A stretch of DNA of 64,000 bases, taken from positions 1 through 64,000 of the forward strand of contig NZ_CP026378.1 in NCBI RefSeq assembly GCF_002953215.1, read 5' to 3'. A program made the position numbers and the translations under genes. The DNA is from Mixta calida. Lineage in GTDB: Bacteria > Pseudomonadota > Gammaproteobacteria > Enterobacterales > Enterobacteriaceae. A model generated the notes under the pieces. That model made no database searches. It worked only from the letters and a program-made list of their open reading frames with translations, and was not told where the DNA came from. Positions 37,833-50,465 of the stretch are shown piece by piece (the first letter of the stretch is position 1; each line of letters opens with the position of its first letter).

Positions 37833-38732
37833 ATGGCCGGCGCAAAAGAGATACGTAACAAGATTGGAAGCGTAAAAAATACGCAGAAAATCACTAAAGC
37901 GATGGAAATGGTCGCCGCCTCCAAAATGCGTAAAACGCAGGAACGCATGGCGGCCAGCCGTCCGTATGCAGATACCATGCGCAAAGTGATTGGTCACATT
38001 GCGCTGGGTAATCTGGAATACAAGCACCCTTACCTGGAAGAGCGCGACGTTAAGCGCGTCGGCTATTTGGTCGTTTCTACCGACCGCGGGCTTTGTGGTG
38101 GTTTGAACATTAACCTGTTCAAAAAATTGCTGGCAGAGATGAAAACCTGGTCCGACAAAGGCGTTCAGAGCGATCTGGCGATTATCGGTTCCAAGGGGCT
38201 GGCTTTCTTCGGTTCTGTAGGCGGCAACGTCGTGGCGCAGGTTACCGGCATGGGAGATAACCCTTCCCTGTCCGAACTGATCGGCCCGGTGAAGGTCATG
38301 CTGCAGGCGTATGACGAAGGTCGTCTCGACAAGCTGTATGTGGTCAGCAACAAATTTAACAACACCATGTCCCAGACTCCAACTATCACCCAACTGCTGC
38401 CGTTACCGCCAGCGGAAGGGGAAGAAGAGTTGAAGAGAAAAACCTGGGATTACCTGTACGAACCTGATCCGAAATCGCTGCTGGACACCCTGCTGCGTCG
38501 TTATGTCGAATCTCAGGTTTATCAGGGTGTTGTGGAAAACCTGGCCAGCGAACAGGCCGCGCGTATGGTGGCGATGAAAGCGGCGACCGACAACGGCGGC
38601 AACCTGATCAAAGAGCTGCAGTTGGTTTACAACAAGGCTCGTCAGGCCAGCATCACCCAGGAACTTACCGAGATCGTCTCGGGGCCTCCGCGGTTTAACC
38701 AGGTATACCCTGTCATTGTCGCGGCAGCCTGA
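37833..38732 (+). CDS. atpG: ATP synthase subunit gamma, with apparent 3' frameshift
   Basis: Central rotor shaft of F1. Residues 1-284 align with E. coli AtpG up to ELTEIVSG, but the C-terminus then reads [15 protein letters not shown] and totals 299 residues against about 287. In the +1-shifted frame the same DNA reads SGASAV followed by TAA at 38696-38698, the expected ending. A single missing base in the GGGG run at 38681-38684 explains this. Either a sequencing error or a genuine 3' frameshift adding 11 residues to an otherwise complete protein is possible; the rest of the operon is intact. Confidence 0.9.
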   Translation: MAGAKEIRNKIGSVKNTQKITKAMEMVAASKMRKTQERMAASRPYADTMRKVIGHIALGNLEYKHPYLEERDVKRVGYLVVSTDRGLCGGLNINLFKKLLAEMKTWSDKGVQSDLAIIGSKGLAFFGSVGGNVVAQVTGMGDNPSLSELIGPVKVMLQAYDEGRLDKLYVVSNKFNNTMSQTPTITQLLPLPPAEGEEELKRKTWDYLYEPDPKSLLDTLLRRYVESQVYQGVVENLASEQAARMVAMKAATDNGGNLIKELQLVYNKARQASITQELTEIVSGPPRFNQVYPVIVAAA

Positions 38733-38775
38733 GGCTAATCGCCGCCAGCAGCGCCGCTAAGCGTTACGCGCTTAG

Positions 38776-40215
<1,440 letters not shown>

Positions 40216-40342
40216 TTATTTCCCCTGAGTCCCTCAGGCTGCGGCGCCTTCATTCCGGATCGTCTGTTTTAACCGGCGATTCGGGAAAGCGGGACAGCTG
40301 GCGACCTGAAGGATAAGGGGGCGGTTTTCCGGGAGGTTAACT

Positions 40343-40762
40343 ATGGCTATGACTTATCACCTGGATGTTGTCAGCGCGGAACAGCAAATGTTCAGCGGCC
40401 TGGTGCAGAAAATTCAGGTGTCCGGCAGCGAAGGCGAGCTGGGGATTTTCCCTGGCCACACGCCGCTGCTGACCGCCATTAAGCCTGGTATGGTGCGTAT
40501 CGTTAAACAGCACGGCGAAGAAGAGTTTATTTATCTCTCTGGCGGCGTGCTGGAAGTTCAGCCGGGTTCGGTTACCGTTCTGGCTGATACGGCGATTCGC
40601 GGTACCGACCTTGATGAAGCGCGCGCGCTGGAAGCGAAACGCAAAGCGGAAGAGCATATCAACAAAGCCCATGGAGATGTGGACTATGCTCAGGCTTCAG
40701 CCGAACTGGCGAAAGCCATCGCGAAGCTGCGCGTCATCGAACTGACCAAGAAAGCGATGTAA
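40343..40762 (+). CDS. atpC: ATP synthase subunit epsilon
   Basis: F1 rotor-associated subunit that inhibits ATP hydrolysis through its C-terminal helices. The 139-residue length equals E. coli: an N-terminal beta-sandwich and a C-terminal helical hairpin ([17 protein letters not shown]). Last gene of the operon, with a 127-base gap after atpD and a strong terminator after it. Confidence 0.97.
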   Translation: MAMTYHLDVVSAEQQMFSGLVQKIQVSGSEGELGIFPGHTPLLTAIKPGMVRIVKQHGEEEFIYLSGGVLEVQPGSVTVLADTAIRGTDLDEARALEAKRKAEEHINKAHGDVDYAQASAELAKAIAKLRVIELTKKAM

Positions 40763-40784
40763 TCAGGCTTAACAGCAGTTCATC

Positions 40785-40813
40785 ATGCCAGCCCTAACGG
40801 GCTGGCATTTTTT
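40785..40813 (+). terminator. atp operon terminator
   Basis: A perfect ten-base stem ATGCCAGCCC / GGGCTGGCAT with a four-base loop is followed by a T-run, 22 bases after the atpC stop. Confidence 0.95.
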
Positions 40814-41020
40814 ATCTCCTCCGCCCTCTCCCCTTCTTGCTGCACAGCTAAAATTAAGCCGTTGAAAAGCGCCTTTTTTTGTTGGATTTATCGCCAGACT
40901 CAATGCATTCTTTGCGACAACGATTCACCGAAAGCCGGTTAATTTTGTTATGAGAAAAATGTAGTAATCTCGCAGCGAAACCGTTTAACTTTCAACTGTA
41001 AAAATTTAATCAGGATAGCC

Positions 41021-42391
41021 ATGTCTAATAGCGCAATGAGCGTGGTGATCCTTGCCGCCGGCAAGGGAACCCGCATGTATTCCGATCTTCCTAAAGTCCT
41101 GCACGCTCTGGCAGGAAAGCCTATGGTTCAACACGTTATTGATGCGGCGAAGGGGCTTGGCGCGCGCGCAATCAACCTCGTTTACGGCCACGGCGGCGAG
41201 CTGCTGAAGGCAGCGCTGCGCGACGATGCGCTGAACTGGGTCTTACAGGCTGAACAGTTAGGGACAGGACATGCGATGCAGCAGGCTGCGCCCTTCTTTG
41301 CCGATGATGAAGATATCCTGATGCTGTACGGCGACGTGCCGCTCATCACCGTGGACACGCTGGCGCGGCTGCGTACGGCGAAGCCGCAGGGCGGCATCGG
41401 CCTGCTGACGGTCACGCTGGACAATCCCACCGGCTACGGCCGCATCGTGCGTGAAAATGGCCTGGTAACCGGCATCGTCGAGCAGAAAGACGCTTCGCCG
41501 CAACAGCTGGCGATTCAGGAGATTAACACCGGCATCCTGGTGGCCAACGGCGGCGATCTGAAACGCTGGCTGAGCCAGCTGAACAACAACAATGCGCAGG
41601 GCGAATATTACATTACCGATATCATCGCGCTTGCCTGGGCGGAAGGCCGTCGCATCGAAACCGTACAGCCGACGCGCATTAGCGAAACCGAAGGCGTGAA
41701 TAACCGCCTGCAACTGGCGACGCTTGAGCGTATTTATCAGGCCGAGCAGGCGGAGAAGCTTCTGCTGGCGGGCGTTATGTTGCGCGATCCGGCCCGTTTC
41801 GATCTGCGCGGCGAGTTGCAGCATGGCCGCGACGTCGAAATCGACAGCAACGTTATCCTTGAAGGTCGCGTCACGCTGGGCAGTAACGTGAAGATCGGCG
41901 CGGGCTGCGTAATTAAAAACAGCTTTATCGGCGACGGTTGCGAAATCAGCCCCTACAGCGTGATTGAAGATGCCGAACTGGCCGCAGACTGCACCGTCGG
42001 CCCCTTTGCGCGTTTACGTCCGGGCAGCCAGCTTGGCGAAGCGGCGCACGTCGGCAATTTCGTGGAAATGAAAAAGGCGATGCTGGGCAAAGGCTCGAAA
42101 GCGGGTCATCTCAGCTATCTGGGCGACGCGGAGATCGGCTCCGGGGTCAATATCGGCGCCGGCACCATTACCTGCAACTATGACGGCGCCAATAAATCGA
42201 AAACGATTATCGGCGATGACGTCTTTGTTGGCTCCGATACGCAGCTGGTGGCGCCGGTCACGGTCGCCAGCGGCGCCACCATTGCCGCCGGCACCACCAT
42301 CATGAAAGATGTGACCGCTGGCGAGCTGGTTTATAACCGTAAAGAACAGATTCAGAAGCCGGGCTGGCAACGCCCGGTAAAGAAAAAATAA
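41021..42391 (+). CDS. glmU: Bifunctional N-acetylglucosamine-1-phosphate uridyltransferase GlmU
   Basis: Acetylates glucosamine-1-P and couples it to UTP, giving UDP-GlcNAc for peptidoglycan and LPS. The 456-residue length equals E. coli. The N-terminal uridyltransferase domain has [15 protein letters not shown]; the C-terminal left-handed beta-helix of hexapeptide repeats forms the acetyltransferase. Co-transcription with glmS is known in E. coli; here the intergenic region carries an ERIC element. Confidence 0.98.
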   Translation: MSNSAMSVVILAAGKGTRMYSDLPKVLHALAGKPMVQHVIDAAKGLGARAINLVYGHGGELLKAALRDDALNWVLQAEQLGTGHAMQQAAPFFADDEDILMLYGDVPLITVDTLARLRTAKPQGGIGLLTVTLDNPTGYGRIVRENGLVTGIVEQKDASPQQLAIQEINTGILVANGGDLKRWLSQLNNNNAQGEYYITDIIALAWAEGRRIETVQPTRISETEGVNNRLQLATLERIYQAEQAEKLLLAGVMLRDPARFDLRGELQHGRDVEIDSNVILEGRVTLGSNVKIGAGCVIKNSFIGDGCEISPYSVIEDAELAADCTVGPFARLRPGSQLGEAAHVGNFVEMKKAMLGKGSKAGHLSYLGDAEIGSGVNIGAGTITCNYDGANKSKTIIGDDVFVGSDTQLVAPVTVASGATIAAGTTIMKDVTAGELVYNRKEQIQKPGWQRPVKKK

Positions 42392-42404
42392 AAAAACGCT
42401 AAAT

Positions 42405-42521
42405 CATTCAGGTTGCATGAAGGCAGCAATGCTGTGCATTGCCGGACGCTTACTCAGGTAAGCGTCCGGCGTGAGCGAGCAAAGCCAACGCACAGGCAGC
42501 CTGAAGTATGAGGCGTATATA
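42405..42521. repeat. ERIC (IRU) repeat between glmU and glmS
   Basis: Enterobacterial repetitive intergenic consensus element. Characteristic blocks are GTTGCATGAAGGCAGCAA on the left, a central perfect 13-base stem (GCCGGACGCTTAC / GTAAGCGTCCGGC, loop TCAG, 42441-42470), and GTGAGCGAGC...GCCAACGCA...TGAAGTATGA on the right. It aligns with ERIC2-type sequence (AGGTAAG...GTGAGCG). It lies inside the presumed glmUS transcript, so the mRNA would contain a long hairpin. End points are approximate. Confidence 0.85.
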
Positions 42522-42622
42522 ACCCCGCTCTCTACAAGGCTCAGGGGAACCGACAACGTCGGATCATCAGGTCAGATGACAACGCAAATGGCGCATGAGC
42601 GCCATGAGTCAGGAATAAAACT

Positions 42623-44452
42623 ATGTGTGGAATTGTTGGCGCGGTAGCGCAACGTGATATCGCGGAGATACTGCTGGAAGGTTTGCGCCGTCTGGAGTAT
42701 CGCGGCTATGACTCCGCCGGCCTGGCGGTGGTGGATCGACAAGGGCACGTTACTCGCCTGCGTCGCGTAGGCAAGGTGCAAAAGCTGGCTGAAGCTGCGG
42801 AGCAGCATCCGCTGATCGGCGGCACCGGTATCGCTCATACCCGTTGGGCCACTCACGGCGAGCCTTCCGAAGCGAATGCGCACCCGCATATCTCTGAACA
42901 TATTGTCATCGTACATAACGGCATCATTGAAAACCATGAGCCGCTGCGTGAGCTGATGATCGAGCGGGGTTACCGCTTCGCGTCCGAAACCGATACGGAA
43001 GTGGTCGCGCATCTGGTGCACTGGGAGCAGAAACAGGGCGGCAGCCTGCGTGAAGTGGTCCAGCGCGTGATCCCTCAGCTGCGCGGCGCTTACGGCATGG
43101 TGATTATGGACAGCCGCGATCCGTCGCTGCTGGTGGCTGCGCGTTCAGGCAGCCCGCTGGTGATCGGCTGCGGCGTCGGCGAAAACTTTATCGCCTCCGA
43201 TCAGCTGGCGCTGTTGCCGGTGACCCGTCGCTTTATCTACCTGGAAGAAGGCGATATCGCTGAGGTCACGCGTCGTGAGATCACTATCGTCGACCGCGCA
43301 GGCGTCGCGGTGAAACGCAACGAGATCGAATCTAACGTGCAGTATGACGCAGGTGACAAAGGCGTTTACCGTCACTATATGCAGAAAGAGATCTACGAGC
43401 AGCCCAACGCGATCAAAAACACCCTGAGCGGACGCTTCAGCCACGGCGAGGTCGATCTCTCCGAGCTGGGTGCGGGCGCGAACGACCTGCTGAGTCGGGT
43501 TGAACATATCCAGATTATCGCCTGCGGCACCTCCTATAATTCCGGCATGGTGGCGCGTTACTGGTTTGAGTCGCTGGCGAACGTGCCGTGCGACGTCGAG
43601 ATCGCCTCTGAATTTCGCTACCGCAAATCGGCGGTGCGTAAAAATAGCCTGTTGATTACTCTGTCGCAGTCCGGTGAAACCGCTGATACGCTGGCGGCGC
43701 TGCGCCTGTCGAAAGAGCTGGGCTATCTGGGCTCGCTGGCCATCTGCAACGTGGCGGGTTCGTCGCTGGTGCGTGAATCCGATCTGGCGCTCATGACTAA
43801 GGCTGGCACGGAAATCGGCGTGGCTTCGACCAAAGCTTTCACCACCCAGCTCACCGTACTGCTGATGCTGGTGGCGAAAATTGGTCGTCTGAAAGGTGCG
43901 GACGCGCAGGTTGAACAGGATATCGTTCACGCGCTGCAGGCGTTGCCGAGCCGTATCGAGCAGATGCTGGCGCAGGATAAGATGATTGAAGCGCTGGCGG
44001 AAGATTTCTCCGACAAGCATCATGCGCTGTTCCTGGGCCGTGGCGATCAGTATCCGATCGCGATGGAAGGCGCGCTGAAGCTGAAAGAGATCTCTTACAT
44101 TCATGCGGAGGCCTACGCGGCGGGCGAGCTGAAGCACGGCCCGCTGGCGCTGATCGATGCCGATATGCCGGTCATCGTCGTGGCGCCGAACAACGAGCTG
44201 CTGGAAAAACTGAAGTCCAACATCGAAGAGGTGCGCGCGCGCGGTGGTCTGCTGTATGTGTTCGCCGATAGCGATGCGGGCTTTGCCGACAGCGAAGGCA
44301 TGAAGATTATTTCTTTGCCGCATGTGGAAGAGGTTATCGCACCCATCTTCTACACTGTGCCGCTACAGCTGCTCTCTTACCACGTCGCGCTGATTAAAGG
44401 CACCGACGTGGACCAGCCGCGCAACCTGGCGAAATCGGTAACGGTAGAGTAA
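42623..44452 (+). CDS. glmS: Glutamine--fructose-6-phosphate aminotransferase GlmS
   Basis: Makes glucosamine-6-phosphate from fructose-6-P and glutamine, the first step of amino-sugar synthesis. The 609-residue length equals E. coli. The N-terminal class II glutaminase begins MCGIVGAV, with Cys2 the nucleophile after Met removal; two SIS sugar isomerase domains follow ([17 protein letters not shown]) with C-terminal KSVTVE. In E. coli the leader is activated by the sRNA GlmZ; I could not verify a pairing site here. Confidence 0.98.
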   Translation: MCGIVGAVAQRDIAEILLEGLRRLEYRGYDSAGLAVVDRQGHVTRLRRVGKVQKLAEAAEQHPLIGGTGIAHTRWATHGEPSEANAHPHISEHIVIVHNGIIENHEPLRELMIERGYRFASETDTEVVAHLVHWEQKQGGSLREVVQRVIPQLRGAYGMVIMDSRDPSLLVAARSGSPLVIGCGVGENFIASDQLALLPVTRRFIYLEEGDIAEVTRREITIVDRAGVAVKRNEIESNVQYDAGDKGVYRHYMQKEIYEQPNAIKNTLSGRFSHGEVDLSELGAGANDLLSRVEHIQIIACGTSYNSGMVARYWFESLANVPCDVEIASEFRYRKSAVRKNSLLITLSQSGETADTLAALRLSKELGYLGSLAICNVAGSSLVRESDLALMTKAGTEIGVASTKAFTTQLTVLLMLVAKIGRLKGADAQVEQDIVHALQALPSRIEQMLAQDKMIEALAEDFSDKHHALFLGRGDQYPIAMEGALKLKEISYIHAEAYAAGELKHGPLALIDADMPVIVVAPNNELLEKLKSNIEEVRARGGLLYVFADSDAGFADSEGMKIISLPHVEEVIAPIFYTVPLQLLSYHVALIKGTDVDQPRNLAKSVTVE

Positions 44453-44476
44453 CCGCAAACGGTAAGGTTGCAGCAC

Positions 44477-44520
44477 AACGCGTTAATCCCATCAGCAACG
44501 GGATTAACGCGTTATTTTTA
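44477..44520 (+). terminator. glmS terminator
   Basis: A perfect 14-base stem AACGCGTTAATCCC / GGGATTAACGCGTT with a nine-base loop, followed by TATTTTTA, 24 bases after the glmS stop. Confidence 0.9.
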
Positions 44521-44596
44521 TTTATCTTTCCGTTTAACGTCTCTGTTTCTCTTTTAAGATCGTTGATTTACTGGGTTTTCATCGATAATTCGGAAG

Positions 44597-44830
44597 TCAT
44601 TTCACTTTGCTGTTTTCAAGCCGTTCTGTTTTTCGCTTTATCTCTTTTAAGTGCTGGCCTGAAAAAGCACTTTTTCCTGTTTCTGTTTGGTTCGGTGTTT
44701 TGTACAGGGTTGCGAAGGGGTGATCGTTGTCATTACCGGTAGTCTCGTAAACTACGCTATCTTCCGCCTGTAACGAAGCAGCCGTGTTCAGCAGTAGGCC
44801 GCAGGCGATAATCTTAAATGCGCTTTTCAT
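44597..44830 (-). CDS. Small putative secreted protein divergent from pstS
   Basis: I do not recognise this 77-residue protein. It has a clear signal peptide (MKSAFKIIACGLLLNTAASLQA, cleavage before EDSVV). The mature part of about 55 residues is short, polar and lysine-rich at the C-terminus, with no Cys. A GAGGG tract abuts the ATG and AGGGA lies about nine bases upstream. The start is 36 bases from the Pho box pair, so it may be phosphate-controlled. It could be an unnamed periplasmic peptide of this lineage. Confidence 0.6.
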   Translation of the reverse strand: MKSAFKIIACGLLLNTAASLQAEDSVVYETTGNDNDHPFATLYKTPNQTETGKSAFSGQHLKEIKRKTERLENSKVK

Positions 44831-44865
44831 CCCTCTTTTTCCCTAAGAAAACTTAAAAGCGGGTG

Positions 44866-44884
44866 CTGTCATATAACTGTCATA
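44866..44884 (+). promoter_or_regulatory. Pho box 1 upstream of pstS
   Basis: CTGTCATATAACTGTCATA is two seven-base direct repeats separated by an AT-rich four-base spacer, a near-perfect PhoB binding site. Confidence 0.95.
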
Positions 44885-44898
44885 TTTCTTACATCCCG

Positions 44899-44917
44899 CT
44901 GTCACCAAACTGTCCTA
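44899..44917 (+). promoter_or_regulatory. Pho box 2 upstream of pstS
   Basis: CTGTCACCAAACTGTCCTA, a second PhoB site 33 bases (about three helical turns) after the first, replacing the -35 of the pstS promoter as is usual for PhoB-activated genes. Confidence 0.9.
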
Positions 44918-44990
44918 TTTTCCCTCCAGCAGCAATACTCATTCTTACTAAAACGGCATATAACCTGACTTTTACTCCCCCGGAGGGAAT

Positions 44991-46034
44991 ATGACACTGA
45001 TGCGTAGCACCGTAGCCAAACTTGTTGCCGCCACCCTTTCCCTGAGCGCGGTTTCTGCATTCGCAGCCACCGATCTGACAGGCGCTGGTGGTACCTTCCC
45101 GGCTCCGGTTTATGCCAAGTGGGCAGCAGATTATCAGCAAGCGACCGGCAGTAAAATCAACTACCAGGGGATTGGTTCTTCCGGCGGCGTGAAGCAAATC
45201 ATTGCGAAAACGGTTGATTTTGGTGCGTCCGATGCGCCCATGAAAGATGAAGATCTGCAGAAAAACGGCCTGTTCCAGTTCCCGACCGTGATTGGCGGCG
45301 TGGTGCTGGCGGTAAACCTGCCTGGCGTGCAATCCGGTCAGCTGACACTGGACGGACAGACCGTTGGCGATATCTACCTGGGCAAAATCAAAAAGTGGAA
45401 TGACCCGGCGATCGCCAAACTGAACCCTGGACTGAAGCTACCGGAAACCAATATCGCGGTCATGCGTCGCGCTGACGGTTCAGGCACCTCATTCGTCTTT
45501 ACCAGCTACCTCTCTAAAGTGAATCAGGAGTGGAGCGAGAAAGTCGGCAAAGGCAATACCGTAAACTGGCCGACCGGTCTGGGCGGTAAAGGCAACGACG
45601 GCATCGCCGCCTTCGTTCAGCGTCTGCCTGGCTCCATCGGCTATGTAGAATACGCCTACGCCAAGCAGAACAAGCTGAGCTACACCAAACTGATCGATGC
45701 CGATGGTCAGCCGGTCTCTCCGACGGAGGAAACCTTTAGCAATGCGGCGAAAGGCGCTGACTGGAGCAAATCCTACGCGCAGGATCTGACCAATCAGAAA
45801 GGAAAAGACGCGTGGCCGATCACCACTACCACCTTCATCCTGATGTACAAGAACCAGACCAACGCGGAAAAAGGTGCTGAAGTGCTGAAATTCTTCGACT
45901 GGGCTTATAAAGACGGCGATAAGACGGCGACCAGCCTGGATTATGCAACGCTGCCGGATGAGGTTGTTGAGCAGATCCGCTCTGACTGGAAAGCGCAGAT
46001 TAAAGACAGCTCCGGTAAGGCGCTGTACCAGTAA
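44991..46034 (+). CDS. pstS: Phosphate ABC transporter periplasmic binding protein PstS
   Basis: High-affinity periplasmic phosphate receptor. The 347-residue precursor has a signal peptide ending SAFA and phosphate-binding loops [19 protein letters not shown] and [12 protein letters not shown]. Very close to E. coli. A strong GGAGGG site and two Pho boxes drive high expression under phosphate starvation; hairpins after the stop may make it the most abundant product of the operon. Confidence 0.98.
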   Translation: MTLMRSTVAKLVAATLSLSAVSAFAATDLTGAGGTFPAPVYAKWAADYQQATGSKINYQGIGSSGGVKQIIAKTVDFGASDAPMKDEDLQKNGLFQFPTVIGGVVLAVNLPGVQSGQLTLDGQTVGDIYLGKIKKWNDPAIAKLNPGLKLPETNIAVMRRADGSGTSFVFTSYLSKVNQEWSEKVGKGNTVNWPTGLGGKGNDGIAAFVQRLPGSIGYVEYAYAKQNKLSYTKLIDADGQPVSPTEETFSNAAKGADWSKSYAQDLTNQKGKDAWPITTTTFILMYKNQTNAEKGAEVLKFFDWAYKDGDKTATSLDYATLPDEVVEQIRSDWKAQIKDSSGKALYQ

Positions 46035-46062
46035 TGATTTAACGGTGTACGCACCGTTGCAG

Positions 46063-46109
46063 GGGCCGGCTGAACCGGCCCGCAGTATCCGGGCGGCTGA
46101 ATGCCGCCC
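46063..46109 (+). other. Tandem hairpins between pstS and pstC
   Basis: Two perfect seven-base stems in series: GGGCCGG-CTGAA-CCGGCCC (46063-46081) and GGGCGGC-TGAAT-GCCGCCC (46091-46109). They fill the 102-base gap and lack T-runs. They likely protect the pstS 3' end from decay or dampen read-through to pstC. Confidence 0.7.
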
Positions 46110-46136
46110 CTGTGAATTTCTTCTGTCGAGACTTTT

Positions 46137-47099
46137 ATGGCTGAATCCAGGCCGACATTTAAGGCCCCAGGAAAACAAGGTGACATTATTTTTGGCGCGC
46201 TGGTCAAACTGGCTGCGCTGATCGTGCTTTTGTTGCTTGGCGGCATCATTATCTCCCTGCTCTTCTCCTCCTGGCCCAGCATTGAGAAATTCGGTTTCTC
46301 TTTCCTGTGGAATAAAGAGTGGGATGCCCCGAATGAAAACTTTGGCGCGCTGGTGCCCATCTACGGCACCGTCGTGACCTCCCTGATCGCACTGCTGATC
46401 GCCGTACCGGTCAGCTTCGGCATCGCGCTGTTCCTGACCGAGCTGGCGCCAGGCTGGCTGCGCCGCCCGCTGGGCGTGGCGATCGAACTGTTGGCGGCGA
46501 TTCCCAGCATCGTGTACGGCATGTGGGGACTGTTTGTCTTCGCGCCTTTGTTCGCTGAATATTTTCAGACGCCGGTGGGCAACGTGCTCTCCAGCATTCC
46601 TTTCGTCGGCGCCCTGTTTGAAGGCCCGGCGTTTGGCATCGGCATCCTCGCGGCGGGCGTGATTCTGGCGATCATGATCATTCCCTATATCGCTTCGGTA
46701 ATGCGCGACGTGTTCGAGCAGACGCCGGTGATGATGAAAGAGTCTGCTTACGGCATCGGCTGCACCACATGGGAAGTCATCTGGCGCATCGTGCTGCCCT
46801 TCACCAAGAACGGCGTGATCGGCGGCGTGATGCTCGGTCTGGGACGCGCGCTAGGCGAAACCATGGCGGTGACCTTTATTATCGGTAACACCTACCAGCT
46901 CGACAGCGTATCGCTCTATATGCCGGGCAACAGTATCACCTCCGCGCTGGCGAATGAGTTTGCCGAGGCGGAATCAGGCGTGCATGTCGCCGCGCTGATG
47001 GAGCTGGGGCTGATCCTGTTTGTCATCACCTTTATCGTGCTGGCGATTTCCAAGCTGATGATTTTACGACTGGCGAAAAGTGAAGGGGCGCGCTCATGA
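46137..47099 (+). CDS. pstC: Phosphate ABC transporter permease PstC
   Basis: Membrane subunit of the phosphate importer, a partner of PstA. The 320-residue protein has six membrane segments and the EAA-type loop [15 protein letters not shown]. It overlaps pstA by four bases (ATGA). Confidence 0.97.
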   Translation: MAESRPTFKAPGKQGDIIFGALVKLAALIVLLLLGGIIISLLFSSWPSIEKFGFSFLWNKEWDAPNENFGALVPIYGTVVTSLIALLIAVPVSFGIALFLTELAPGWLRRPLGVAIELLAAIPSIVYGMWGLFVFAPLFAEYFQTPVGNVLSSIPFVGALFEGPAFGIGILAAGVILAIMIIPYIASVMRDVFEQTPVMMKESAYGIGCTTWEVIWRIVLPFTKNGVIGGVMLGLGRALGETMAVTFIIGNTYQLDSVSLYMPGNSITSALANEFAEAESGVHVAALMELGLILFVITFIVLAISKLMILRLAKSEGARS

Positions 47100-47983
47100 C
47101 CACACTCGATCTGCATGCCCGCGCCGAGTTGCAGGCGTCACGCCGCAAAATGCAGGCGCGTCGCAGCATCCGTAACAAAATTGCCCTGACGCTGTCGATG
47201 CTGACGATGGCGTTCGGCCTGTTCTGGCTGGTGTGGATTCTGTTCACCACCATTACGCGTGGTGTCGACGGCTTTTCGCTGGCGCTGTTTACTGAAATGA
47301 CGCCGCCGCCGAATACCGCTGGCGGCGGGCTGGCTAACGCCATCGCCGGCAGCGGCCTGCTGATCCTCTGGGCGACGCTGTTCGGCACCCCGCTGGGCAT
47401 TATGGCTGGGATCTACCTGGCGGAGTATGGCCGCAAATCCTGGCTGGCCGAAGTGATCCGTTTTATTAACGATATCCTGCTGTCGGCGCCGTCCATTGTC
47501 GTCGGGCTGTTCGTTTACACCCTGGTCGTCGCGCAGATGCAGCACTTTTCCGGCTGGGCGGGCGTGATCGCGCTGGCGCTGCTGCAGGTGCCCATCGTGA
47601 TTCGCACCACGGAAAATATGCTAAAGCTGGTGCCGGACAGCCTACGTGAAGCAGCCTACGCGCTGGGTACGCCGAAATGGAAAATGATCTCCGCCATTAC
47701 GCTGAAAGCGTCGGTATCCGGGATTATCACCGGCGTCCTGCTGGCCATCGCGCGTATCGCCGGCGAGACCGCCCCGCTGCTGTTTACTTCGCTGTCGAAC
47801 CAGTTCTGGAGCACCGACATGATGCAGCCGCTGGCCAACCTGCCGGTCACCATCTTTAAGTTCGCCATGAGCCCTTTCGCCGAATGGCAAAGTCTGGCCT
47901 GGGCTGGCGTTCTGTTAATCACGCTGTGCGTCCTGTTGCTGAACATTCTGGCGCGTGTGATTTTTGCCAAATCGAAACATTAA
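47096..47983 (+). CDS. pstA: Phosphate ABC transporter permease PstA
   Basis: Second membrane subunit. The 295-residue protein has six membrane segments and the coupling loop [15 protein letters not shown]. Its start is coupled to the pstC stop. Confidence 0.97.
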   Translation: MTTLDLHARAELQASRRKMQARRSIRNKIALTLSMLTMAFGLFWLVWILFTTITRGVDGFSLALFTEMTPPPNTAGGGLANAIAGSGLLILWATLFGTPLGIMAGIYLAEYGRKSWLAEVIRFINDILLSAPSIVVGLFVYTLVVAQMQHFSGWAGVIALALLQVPIVIRTTENMLKLVPDSLREAAYALGTPKWKMISAITLKASVSGIITGVLLAIARIAGETAPLLFTSLSNQFWSTDMMQPLANLPVTIFKFAMSPFAEWQSLAWAGVLLITLCVLLLNILARVIFAKSKH

Positions 47984-48015
47984 TTCACCGTGACGCGACA
48001 GCGGCGCGGCGTTAA

Positions 48016-48798
<783 letters not shown>

Positions 48799-48810
48799 CT
48801 GGAGACCTGT

Positions 48811-49545
48811 ATGGATAATTTAAACCTGAACAAACATATCTCCGGCCAGTTTAACGCTGAGCTTGAACATATCCGCACCCAGGTGATGATCATGGGCGGG
48901 CTGGTGGAGCAGCAGCTCACCGACGCCATCACTGCGATGCATAATCAGGATGGCGAGCGGGCGTTGCGCGTGATCGATGGCGATCAGAAGGTCAACATGA
49001 TGGAAGTGGAGATCGATGAAGCCTGCGTGCGCATTATTGCCAAGCGGCAGCCGACCGCCAGCGATCTGCGCCTGGTCATGGCGATCATCAAAACCATTTC
49101 CGAGCTGGAGCGCATCGGCGATGTAGCGGAGAAGATCAGCCGTACGGCGCTGGAGAAGTTTGGTCAACAGCATCAGCCGCTGCTGGTCAGCCTGGAATCG
49201 CTGGGCCACCATACTATTCAGATGCTGCATGACGTGCTGGACGCCTTCGCGCGCATGGATTTAAGCGCGGCGATTGAGATTTACCGCGAAGATAAAAAGG
49301 TCGACCAGGAGTATGAGGGCATCGTGCGCCAGCTGATGACCTATATGATGGAAGATCCGCGTACTATTCCCAGCGTGCTGACCGCGCTGTTCTGCGCGCG
49401 CGCCATCGAGCGTATCGGCGATCGCTGTCAGAATATCTGCGAGATTATTTTCTATTTCGTCAAAGGTCAGGATTTCCGCCACGTTGGCGGCGACCGGCTG
49501 GACAAGCTGTTGGCGGGCGACGACAACGGCAGCAGCCCGGCCTGA
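48811..49545 (+). CDS. phoU: Phosphate signalling protein PhoU
   Basis: Negative regulator that keeps PhoR in its phosphatase state when phosphate is plentiful. The 244-residue protein has two three-helix repeats with metal-binding E(D)xxxD motifs, for example [11 protein letters not shown] and [11 protein letters not shown]. Last gene of the pst operon, followed by a hairpin terminator. Confidence 0.97.
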   Translation: MDNLNLNKHISGQFNAELEHIRTQVMIMGGLVEQQLTDAITAMHNQDGERALRVIDGDQKVNMMEVEIDEACVRIIAKRQPTASDLRLVMAIIKTISELERIGDVAEKISRTALEKFGQQHQPLLVSLESLGHHTIQMLHDVLDAFARMDLSAAIEIYREDKKVDQEYEGIVRQLMTYMMEDPRTIPSVLTALFCARAIERIGDRCQNICEIIFYFVKGQDFRHVGGDRLDKLLAGDDNGSSPA

Positions 49546-49566
49546 TTTCCCATCAAGCGGCTCATC

Positions 49567-49606
49567 CTCAACCGCGCGCCTTTAACCGCGCGGTTGAGCT
49601 TTCCCT
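49567..49606 (+). terminator. pst operon terminator
   Basis: A perfect 12-base stem CTCAACCGCGCG / CGCGCGGTTGAG followed by CTTTCCCTT. The T-run is interrupted but the stem is very stable; it lies between phoU and convergent yieH. Confidence 0.8.
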
Positions 49607-49628
49607 TCTCTTCCGACCAATAATCCCC

Positions 49629-50291
49629 TTAACGCGTCAGCGACCAACCGCGCTCGCGCCACAGCGCGGGCAGCTGCGCCAGATCGTCGAAAGGCGTCAC
49701 CAGCGGATGATCGATAGGCCGATTATGGGCGTCGGCGCAGTAGTAAAATACCGGGATGCCCGCCGCGATGCCAGCGTTGGCGCCCGCTTCGGAGTCATCG
49801 ATCAACGCGCAGCGCTCAATTGGCACCTGCATCTGCTGCGCCGCGTGAAACATCAGCTGCGGGTCCGGCTTCCAGTGGCCGATATCGTAGCCGCTGTACA
49901 ACCGATCATCAAAAAAGGAGAGCATATCGGTCAGCCCCAACGAATGCTGCATCTTCGGCACGGTGCCGTTGGAGACCACGCACATCGGCACGCAGATCCG
50001 TTCCAGTAGCGCTCTTGCGCCCGGAATAGGTTGCAGATGCGCATTAAAAAGATGCGCCACCTGTTGACGATATTCCCGCTCAATCTCCTCTACCGGCGCA
50101 TTCAGCGGATGCTGGCGACGGACATCAGCGATAATGTCGTAGAGCTTGACGCCCTTATACTTTTCAAACATCTCCTGTAGCGACAGTTCAGCGCCGTAGC
50201 GGGCGAAGGTATCGACATAGGCCTGGGTACAAAGGCGTTCGCTGTCCACCAGCGTCCCGTCGCAGTCAAAAAACAGACATTCAATGCTCAT
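49629..50291 (-). CDS. yieH: HAD-family 6-phosphogluconate phosphatase YieH
   Basis: Haloacid-dehalogenase-like phosphatase; in E. coli YieH acts on 6-phosphogluconate and similar phosphosugars. The 220-residue protein has motif I DCDGTLVDSE at residues 9-18, the motif II Ser/Thr in VVSNGT, motif III Lys in WKPDP and motif IV IDDSEAG. Convergent with phoU and divergent from adeP, as in E. coli. Confidence 0.94.
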   Translation of the reverse strand: MSIECLFFDCDGTLVDSERLCTQAYVDTFARYGAELSLQEMFEKYKGVKLYDIIADVRRQHPLNAPVEEIEREYRQQVAHLFNAHLQPIPGARALLERICVPMCVVSNGTVPKMQHSLGLTDMLSFFDDRLYSGYDIGHWKPDPQLMFHAAQQMQVPIERCALIDDSEAGANAGIAAGIPVFYYCADAHNRPIDHPLVTPFDDLAQLPALWRERGWSLTR

Positions 50292-50378
50292 TTATACGTC
50301 ATCCTTAATGATATTACTTGCTCCACTTTAACCGACTGCGCGCAGAATGCGACCCGTTCAGCGGTGATTTAAGGCAAA

Positions 50379-50394
50379 CCGCAACCGTTTGCGA
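50379..50394 (+). promoter_or_regulatory. PurR operator upstream of adeP
   Basis: CCGCAACCGTTTGCGA matches the PurR consensus core GCAAACGTTTGC at 11 of 12 positions, about 75 bases upstream of adeP. Purine repression of a purine permease is functionally sensible; binding is inferred. Confidence 0.7.
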
Positions 50395-50465
50395 AAAATC
50401 AGTGTACTGTTGAGCCAAAATCGCTAGCATACGCTGCGACCTCTTTTCCCGTTCGGATGTAACAC

